Part shown: piece after piece, positions 6,003 through 11,343 of the stretch
Layout: each line of letters opens with the position of its first letter
Position numbering within the stretch: position 1 is the stretch's first letter
NCBI GenBank assembly: GCA_022713905.1
Contig: JAIHTM010000065.1
Coordinates: forward strand, 1-11,343
Direction of reading: 5' to 3'
From: Collinsella sp.
GTDB lineage: Bacteria > Actinomycetota > Coriobacteriia > Coriobacteriales > Coriobacteriaceae
Length of the DNA stretch: 11,343 bases
Notes under the pieces: model-generated
What the model was told of the DNA's origin: nothing
The model's database searches: none
The model's input: only the letters and a program-made list of their open reading frames with translations
Program-made: the position numbers and the translations under genes

Positions 6003-7642
6003 ATGATCGAAATCACCCAAGTCAACGCGTCGCTCGATGAAGCCGGCGATGAAAATGCCTGTCTCATTGTTGGCAAGCGAGTCGCCAAGCGCGTCCTACG
6101 TTGCAAGGACTCCGAAATCAAGTCCATCGAGCTCCACCGCAAGTCAATCGACGCTCGCAAAAAACGAGACGTCCATTTTATCCTGAGCTTTCGTGTTGAG
6201 CTGACTAATCCCCACCTCGAGCGAGAAGCGGTCGACAGCGTTGCCGAGCGTGACCGCTCGCGCGTACGCGCGATAGAAGACGACGAGCCTTCATTCCCCT
6301 CCCCCGCCTCCGACGCACCTCAAGAACGCCCTGTCGTTGTCGGCGCCGGATGCGCCGGCCTTTTCGCTGCGCTTACGCTCGCCGAAGCAGGTCTTAAGCC
6401 CTTGCTCATCGAGCGCGGCGACCCGGCATTTCGCCGCTCGCAGGCGATCGACCTCTTTCTAAAGGAGCGCATCCTCGACCCCGAGAGCAATATCCAGTTT
6501 GGCCTGGGCGGCGCGGGAACCTTCTCGGACGGCAAACTCAATACGGGAACCAAAATCCCGCCCATCGCCTTATCCTCGAAACCTTCGTCGAGGCGGGCGC
6601 GCCCCGCGATATTCTGTGGGATGCCAAGCCGCACATTGGCTCCGACATCCTTCCCACGGTTGTCACTGCTATATCCCAGCGCATCGAGCAGCTCGGAGGT
6701 GTCGTCCGTTATCGAACGAAGCTCGTCGACATTCGCATCGACGCGTCTGGCGCCATCACCGGTATTGATGTCCAATCGTCCCAAGACGCCGCTTGCGAGC
6801 CAATCGAGACAAAGCACCTCATCCTCGCCTGCGGGCATTCTGCTCGCGATATTTTTGAGCTCCTTAAGGGCCACAACGTGGCCCTCGCACAAAAGACCTT
6901 TGCCATGGGCGTTCGCATCGAGCATCCGCAGCGCGACATCGACCGAGTCCAATACGGAGCCTCGGCGGGACATCCTGCTCTCGGAGCAGCCCCTTACAAG
7001 CTCGTCGCCCATCTTCCCAACGGCCGCAGCGTGTTCTCGTTTTGCATGTGCCCCGGCGGGCAGGTTGTCGCCGCCTCTTCCGAGCAGGGCCACCTGTGCG
7101 TCAACGGCGCCAGTCTCAATGCCCGCGACGGACGCAACGCAAATGCCGCCCTGCTCGTTAACGTCACACCCGAGGACCTTCCCAACGATGACCCGCTCGC
7201 CGGCATCGAGCTCCAGCGTGCCTGCGAGGCGGCCGCCTATCGCCTGGGCGGTTCCAACTGGAACGCACCGGCACAGCTCGTCGGAGATTTCCTCGCAGGA
7301 CGTGCCAGCAAGGCGCCCGGAAAGGTAAAGCCCACCTATCCGCTCGGTGTGACCTGGACGGCAATTGACGAAGCCCTGCCGCAGCATATCGTCGAGTCGC
7401 TCCGCCTGGGACTTCCCCTACTCGGAAAAAAGCTACGCGGCTACGACCGCCCCGACGCCGTTCTTACCGGCGTGGAGACTCGTTCGAGCTCACCGGTCAC
7501 TGTCACCCGAGACCGAACGTGCCATGCCGTGTCGACCCCGGGCCTCTACCCTTGTGGTGAGGGAGCTGGATATGCCGGCGGCATCATGAGCGCGGCCACC
7601 GACGGCATCCGTTGTGCCGAAGCCCTGATCGCGGACCTCTAA
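6003..7642 (+). pseudogene. FAD-dependent dehydrogenase, COG2509 type, with a single-base frameshift
   Basis: Codons 1-184 read in one frame and the rest, to the TAA at 7640-7642, reads in the -1 frame. Joined, they give a full-length protein of about 546 residues, usual for this family of uncharacterised FAD-dependent dehydrogenases. The first part has an N-terminal domain (1-100), GAGCAG at 114-119 (FAD-binding GxGxxG) and GLGGAGTFSDGKLNTGTK at 167-184. The second part resumes as NPAHRLILETFVEAGAPRDI and carries GVRIEHPQ, the family-typical FSFCMCPGGQVVAASSE and, near the C-terminus, CGEGAGYAGGIMSAATDGI. The break sits at AAAA (6552-6555), where AAAAA would restore the frame. Read without correction, the upstream frame runs on as unrelated sequence to a stop at 7326-7328. 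This may be a recent real mutation or a sequencing/assembly error; the rest of the frame shows no other damage. The family call is firm. Confidence 0.88.
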
Positions 7643-7668
7643 CGCACGAATTTCTGCGTGCAAAAGAC

Positions 7669-7704
7669 ACAGGCCCCAAGCTCCACAGGGAACTCGGGGC
7701 CTGT
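7669..7704. terminator. Bidirectional rho-independent terminator between convergent genes
   Basis: ACAGGCCCC (7669-7677) and GGGGCCTGT (7696-7704) form a perfect 9-bp, mostly G-C stem with an 18-nt loop. On the minus strand it is followed by a T-rich tail (CTTTTG, complement of 7661-7666), a good end for uvrB. On the plus strand the tail is a less uniform T-rich run ending TTTCTT. It sits in the 65-bp gap between the COG2509-type gene and uvrB and probably serves both. Confidence 0.8.
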
Positions 7705-7707
7705 TCG

Positions 7708-9948
7708 CTATTTCTTAAACCGTGCACCCTGGCGTTTTCTGCCCGATGCGAACGTGGAACCCTTGCGGGCCTGCGAACGTAAGCGCTCAATCGTCTCGTC
7801 CTCAGACGCACCCTCGAGCATCGCCCGAATCTGAACGACGGCATCGCGCAGGCGCGCCGCCTCCTCAAAGTCCATGGCGGCAGAAGCGTTACGCATATCC
7901 TCTTCCATGGTTTCGACGATCCGCACAAGCTCGTCATGCGGCAGTTCTTCCAACTGCTCCGCAAGTGTCTGCTCGGGCGCCACCGTTTCCGGCACGCCAC
8001 CCTCGCCCGACTCATCGGGCGTATAGAATGCGCCATGGCCAAGAGAGTCGCCCTTCGAGCGCCCCTTGGAACCCACGGTTTTTTCGGCCTCGGCAATAAA
8101 ACTTGAGATGTCGTTGATGGCCTTGCGCACCGTCTTGGGCACAATGCCATGCTCTTCGTTATATGCCATCTGAATCTCGCGACGGCGCTGCGTCTCCTCG
8201 ATGGCCTCTTTCATCGAATCGGTCACAACGTCCGCATACATGATGACTTCGCCATCGGCGTTACGGGCCGCGCGGCCAATCGTCTGAATCAGCGAACGGC
8301 GGTTGCGCAAGAAGCCTTCCTTATCGGCATCGAGAATTGCCACCAGTGAGACCTCGGGAAGGTCTAGGCCCTCGCGAAGCAGGTTAATGCCAACGAGAAC
8401 ATCGATCTTGCCCTCGCGCAGCGTTCGCAGGATCTCGACACGGTCCATCGTCGCTGTATCGGAGTGCATGTAATTGACCTTAATGCCGGCATCAAGCAGA
8501 TGGTCGGTCAGGTCCTCGGCCATGCGCTTGGTGAGCGTGGTCACCAGCACGCGCTCCTTGCGGGCAACGCGCTCGCGAATCTCGTCCTCAAGATCGTCAA
8601 TCTGCCCACGAACCGGACGCACATCGATCTTGGGGTCGAGCAGACCGGTCGGACGAATGATCTGCTCCACGTCGTTTTGGCTCACCCGCAGCTCGTAGTC
8701 GCCCGGTGTGGCCGAAACATAGATAAACTGGGGTATCCTTGCCTCAAACTCATCGAAACGAAGCGGGCGATTATCGAGTGCCGAGGGCAGGCGAAAACCG
8801 TGTTCCACCAGCGTTACCTTACGCGAGCGGTCACCTTCGTGCATACCGCGAATCTGCGGCACCGTCACATGGCTCTCATCGATGATGCAGAGCATGTCCT
8901 TAGGAAAGTAATCGATCAGGGTAAACGGCGGCTCACCCGGCTTGCGACCGTCCAGATGACGCGAGTAGTTCTCGATGCCGTTGCAAAAGCCCATCGTTTC
9001 GAGCATCTCAAGATCATAATCGGTGCGCTGCTGCAGACGCTGCGCCTCGAGCAACTTGTCAGTCGCCTTGAGCTCCGCCACGCGCTTCTCGCACTCTTCG
9101 CTGATCGATTTCAGAGCCGCCTTGACCTTGGGCTTCTCAGTTACGTAATGCGAGGCCGGCCACACGGGAATAGCCTCATACTCACGCAGCATCTCGCCGG
9201 TGACTTCGTCGATCTCGGCAATTAGCTCGACCTCGTCGCCAAAAAACTCAAAGCGCAACGGGTGCTCGGCATAGGGCGGATACACGTCGACGACATCGCC
9301 GCGCACGCGGAAGGTGCCGCGCGCCAAATCATAGTCGTTGCGATCGTACTGGATATCGATAAGCGCATGGATAAAGTCGTCGCGCTCGAGCGGTACCTTC
9401 TTGTCGACGTTCGGTGCCAAACCAGCGTAGTCCTCGGGAGATCCAATGCCATAGATACACGAGACCGACGCGACGACGATTACGTCACGTCGAGAAAGCA
9501 ACGATGCGGTCGCCTGGTGGCGCAACATCTCGACCTCTTCGTTGATCGAGGAGTCCTTCTCGATATACGTATCGCTTTGCGGCACATACGCCTCGGGCTG
9601 ATAGTAGTCGTAGTACGACACAAAGTAGACCACGGCGTTGTTGGGAAAGAATTCCTTGAGCTCGCTCGCAAGCTGAGCGGCAAGCGTTTTATTGGGAGCC
9701 ATAACGAGCGTCGGCTTCCCCAAGGCCTCAATAGTCTTGGCCATCGTGAAGGTCTTGCCCGAGCCGGTCACGCCTAACAGAACCTGATAGCGATCTCCGT
9801 CCCTCACGCCCTGTACAAGAGACTCAATGGCCTTAGGCTGGGAGCCTGCAGGCTCATAAGGAGATACGACCTTAAATGGCACCTCGGAGCCCTCAACGCC
9901 AAAACGTTTAAGCTCTCCGCCAACACGCTCTACTTCAAATTCCGCCAT
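7708..9948 (-). CDS. uvrB: UvrB, excinuclease ABC subunit B
   Basis: UvrB is the helicase-fold damage-verification subunit of nucleotide excision repair. It receives DNA from UvrA and recruits UvrC. The 746-residue protein has Walker A GVTGSGKT at 59-66 and the aromatic beta-hairpin SYYDYYQPEAYVPQSD at 111-126 that inserts between DNA strands. The Walker B box DESH is at 357-360, SATPG at 412-416 and the helicase motif VI QTIGRAARN at 555-563. A C-terminal UVR domain that contacts UvrC lies at about 672-707. It is longer than E. coli UvrB (673): there are about 25 extra residues before the conserved core and a Gly/Ser/Glu-rich linker at about 625-665 before the UVR domain. AGGAG (complement of 9954-9958) lies 5 nt before the ATG. 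It is the last gene of a coaE-transglycosylase-uvrB run. Identity is certain. Confidence 0.98.
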   Translation of the reverse strand: MAEFEVERVGGELKRFGVEGSEVPFKVVSPYEPAGSQPKAIESLVQGVRDGDRYQVLLGVTGSGKTFTMAKTIEALGKPTLVMAPNKTLAAQLASELKEFFPNNAVVYFVSYYDYYQPEAYVPQSDTYIEKDSSINEEVEMLRHQATASLLSRRDVIVVASVSCIYGIGSPEDYAGLAPNVDKKVPLERDDFIHALIDIQYDRNDYDLARGTFRVRGDVVDVYPPYAEHPLRFEFFGDEVELIAEIDEVTGEMLREYEAIPVWPASHYVTEKPKVKAALKSISEECEKRVAELKATDKLLEAQRLQQRTDYDLEMLETMGFCNGIENYSRHLDGRKPGEPPFTLIDYFPKDMLCIIDESHVTVPQIRGMHEGDRSRKVTLVEHGFRLPSALDNRPLRFDEFEARIPQFIYVSATPGDYELRVSQNDVEQIIRPTGLLDPKIDVRPVRGQIDDLEDEIRERVARKERVLVTTLTKRMAEDLTDHLLDAGIKVNYMHSDTATMDRVEILRTLREGKIDVLVGINLLREGLDLPEVSLVAILDADKEGFLRNRRSLIQTIGRAARNADGEVIMYADVVTDSMKEAIEETQRRREIQMAYNEEHGIVPKTVRKAINDISSFIAEAEKTVGSKGRSKGDSLGHGAFYTPDESGEGGVPETVAPEQTLAEQLEELPHDELVRIVETMEEDMRNASAAMDFEEAARLRDAVVQIRAMLEGASEDETIERLRSQARKGSTFASGRKRQGARFKK

Positions 9949-9991
9949 GGATACTCCTAACTCATATATCTGCAGTATACGCAGGCGGCAG

Positions 9992-10005
9992 GTATAGTCC
10001 TATAC
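9992..10005. repeat. 14-bp palindrome at the transglycosylase stop / uvrB leader
   Basis: GTATAGTCCTATAC is a perfect 6-bp inverted repeat with a 2-bp centre. It spans the stop codon of the transglycosylase gene, 44 bp upstream of uvrB. A second GTATAC palindrome lies 17 bp away at 9975-9980. On the minus strand TATACT (complement of 9974-9979) could be a -10 box for uvrB, which would put the palindrome near its -35 region. It may be an operator or chance. Confidence 0.4.
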
Positions 10006-10581
10006 GAACTGATCGGGATAGAGGGTCTTGTAGCGAACCCAGGCGTTATTGACGCGAATCAGATACGCCTGCGTCTCGGGGAAGGTGATCGCATTATGCA
10101 ACGACGTGCTTTGTTGCGCCCATCCGTCGACATTGCCCATGCCGGCGTTATAGGCAGCAATGGCACTATCCGTCGACCCGTTAAAATAGGTTAAAAGGTA
10201 CGAGAGGTACGCACAGCCAAACTCGATATTCGTAGCCGGATCGTTAAGGTTGTCTGCCGAATACTCGCCACCATCGACAAGGCCCTTGGCGATCATATCC
10301 TGGGCTGTCTCGGGCATCAGTTGCATCAATCCCTGAGCACCCTGATTCGACTCGGCCTCGGGATCCCAATTCGATTCCGACTTAATGACAGCACACACCA
10401 GATATGGATCGAGGTTATGCGAAATGCTCGATTGCTTTACGTACGCCTCATAGTCAATCGGATACAGCGGCTTAAAGAAAGCAGCAGGAGCATACGAGTA
10501 GACAAGCGAGATAAGACCGAAGACGAACACGACGGCAAGTGGTGCCATGCGATACCACGTAAAGAAACGTGTCTTAGACAT
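10000..10581 (-). CDS. Membrane-anchored lytic transglycosylase (SLT domain)
   Basis: This 193-residue protein has an N-terminal membrane anchor (about residues 13-33) and a soluble-lytic-transglycosylase (goose-lysozyme-like) domain. It would cleave peptidoglycan between MurNAc and GlcNAc on the outer face of the membrane. The likely catalytic Glu is E69 in KSESNWDPEA, followed by the family motif GAQGLMQLMP at 81-90 and AAYNAG at 142-147. The C-terminal helices contain the usual ETQAYLIRV segment. There is no lipobox cysteine, so it is probably held by an uncleaved signal anchor. Its ATG lies inside the end of coaE (8-bp overlap, ATGTCTAA). A strong AAGGAGGAGG ribosome-binding site sits just upstream, implying translational coupling with coaE. 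Functionally it is unrelated to coaE and uvrB, so the pairing may reflect inherited gene order only. The family call is firm. Confidence 0.93.
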   Translation of the reverse strand: MSKTRFFTWYRMAPLAVVFVFGLISLVYSYAPAAFFKPLYPIDYEAYVKQSSISHNLDPYLVCAVIKSESNWDPEAESNQGAQGLMQLMPETAQDMIAKGLVDGGEYSADNLNDPATNIEFGCAYLSYLLTYFNGSTDSAIAAYNAGMGNVDGWAQQSTSLHNAITFPETQAYLIRVNNAWVRYKTLYPDQFV

Positions 10582-11215
10582 CGGCCTCCTCCTTATCCGT
10601 TACGTTGCAAAAGCCATGACGAGAAAGCCACGCGTCCAGCTGTTCAAAGAGCGAGTTATCGCCTGCAGCATTGTCGATTACCGTCGTGGCGAGATTGCAT
10701 AGCGAAGTCTCATCGGGCTGACATGCAGAGCGCGCGTCAAAATCAGATGGCTCCATACCACGATAAATGGCACGCTCGCGGCGAACTGTTAAAGGAGCAC
10801 TGATAACCAGAATTTCGTCAGCCAGGCCAAACGCATCCTCAAAACCAGTCGGAGCAGAAACCTCCACGACCGCAAAGGGATAACGAGGAGACGAAACCGT
10901 GCAACAAACCGGATCGAGAATCCTCATCGAAAGCTGTTCAATAAGAACCGGATGAACAATGCCATTGAGCCGCGCCACAGTATCAGGCGAGACGAAAGCT
11001 CGAGCTGCGAGGACGTTGCGACGAATGCCACCCTCCTCGTCCAGAATGTCCCAGCCAAACTCCTCCGCAAGGGCATTGACGATCTCAGAACCCGGCACAT
11101 ACAGCGATTTGGCAAGCTCATCCAGATCGATAAGCATGGCACCACGAGATTCGAGATGGCGGCAGGCGGTCGACTTACCCGAAGCAATATTGCCCAAGAC
11201 AAAAACGGTAAACAT
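10574..11215 (-). CDS. coaE: Dephospho-CoA kinase
   Basis: CoaE catalyses the last step of coenzyme A synthesis, the ATP-dependent phosphorylation of dephospho-CoA at the 3'-hydroxyl. The 213-residue protein starts MFTVFVLGNIASGKST, with the P-loop GNIASGKS at residues 8-15. It continues with IDLDELAKSLY at 29-39 (the DxD region of the family), LNGIVHP at 83-89 and an Arg-rich lid RRERAIYRG at 145-153. VIDNAAG at 179-185 corresponds to the conserved C-terminal VIDN. The length fits the family (about 200). Some segments are divergent: the VPLLFE-type motif reads APTGFE. AGGGAGG (complement of 11221-11227) lies 5 nt before the ATG. It is the first gene of the minus-strand run in this window and overlaps the transglycosylase gene by 8 bp. 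Confidence 0.93.
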   Translation of the reverse strand: MFTVFVLGNIASGKSTACRHLESRGAMLIDLDELAKSLYVPGSEIVNALAEEFGWDILDEEGGIRRNVLAARAFVSPDTVARLNGIVHPVLIEQLSMRILDPVCCTVSSPRYPFAVVEVSAPTGFEDAFGLADEILVISAPLTVRRERAIYRGMEPSDFDARSACQPDETSLCNLATTVIDNAAGDNSLFEQLDAWLSRHGFCNVTDKEEADV

Positions 11216-11343
11216 CTAGCCCTCCCTAACGCCAATGGGAGTTATTATCGCGCAAATAAATAAGATGGATTCAAAATACAGCCAAACAGTAAGAGCGCCT
11301 AAGCGAAAGCGGATTCCAAAATCGTTAGGCTCTCATAAACGCA
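11216..11343. other. Region upstream of coaE, no gene seen
   Basis: This 128-bp, comparatively AT-rich stretch runs to the window end. It holds the coaE ribosome-binding site and probably its promoter. GATAAT (complement of 11244-11249) is a -10 candidate, but the nearest -35-like hexamer, TTGAAT (complement of 11269-11274), is 19 bp away, so the call is weak. Confidence 0.4.
11292..11333. repeat. Imperfect inverted repeat upstream of coaE
   Basis: AGAGCGCCTAAGCG (11292-11305) pairs imperfectly with CGTTAGGCTCT (11323-11333); GCCTAA/TTAGGC is the perfect core. No clear T-tract follows on either strand. It may be the terminator remnant of a gene beyond the window or a leader structure of coaE. 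Confidence 0.35.

Noticed and set aside
6552..6556. Programmed ribosomal frameshifting as the explanation of the broken gene
   Set aside because: There is no canonical slippery heptamer or obvious stimulatory hairpin; a missing base in a homopolymer is simpler.
6320..7387. A 355-codon open frame on the minus strand opposite the COG2509-type gene
   Set aside because: The plus strand carries clear family motifs on both sides of the frameshift; the antisense frame has no known motif and no ribosome-binding site I can support.
8464..9225. A 253-codon open frame on the plus strand opposite uvrB
   Set aside because: It lies wholly antisense to well-conserved uvrB codons, has no recognisable domain, and is the type of shadow frame that GC-rich genes produce.

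Overview
This window looks like chromosomal DNA from a moderately high-GC actinobacterium. The gene set, the protein style and the gene order suggest the Coriobacteriia, perhaps Collinsella; this rests on recognition of the proteins, not on a database search. Seven protein genes are complete in extent (one of them carries a frameshift) and one is cut by the window edge. I see no tRNA, rRNA, CRISPR array, insertion sequence or prophage gene.

Layout. Positions 1-1324 (minus) hold the N-terminal 441 codons of UvrA, whose 3' part lies outside the window. A divergent intergenic region (1325-1517) carries a LexA-like SOS box. A plus-strand block follows: a membrane LTA-synthase/phosphoglycerol-transferase-type protein (1518-3671); an Mrp/NBP35-type Fe-S carrier ATPase with its own promoter (3820-4650); a HI0933/BaiN-family flavoprotein that starts on the base after the mrp stop codon (4651-5922); and a COG2509-type FAD-dependent protein (6003-7642) that is intact in sequence except for one missing base in an A-run at 6552-6555. 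A strong bidirectional terminator (7669-7704) separates this block from a minus-strand block transcribed toward it: coaE (10574-11215), a small membrane-anchored lytic transglycosylase overlapping coaE by 8 bp (10000-10581), and uvrB (7708-9948).

How the genes fit together. UvrA and UvrB are the damage-recognition partners of nucleotide excision repair. In other actinobacteria coaE, uvrB and uvrA lie close together on one strand. Here all three keep that order and orientation, but the four-gene plus-strand block sits between uvrB and uvrA. Mrp and the two flavoproteins may form a redox or cofactor group; the direct mrp-flavoprotein abutment suggests co-translation, but no shared pathway can be shown from sequence. 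The LTA-synthase-like protein and the lytic transglycosylase both act at the cell envelope.

I did not find a convincing new biological system. The points most worth checking are the single-base frameshift, the SOS-like box, the terminator-like hairpin between a TATAAT box and the frameshifted gene, and the interrupted coaE-uvrB-uvrA cluster.
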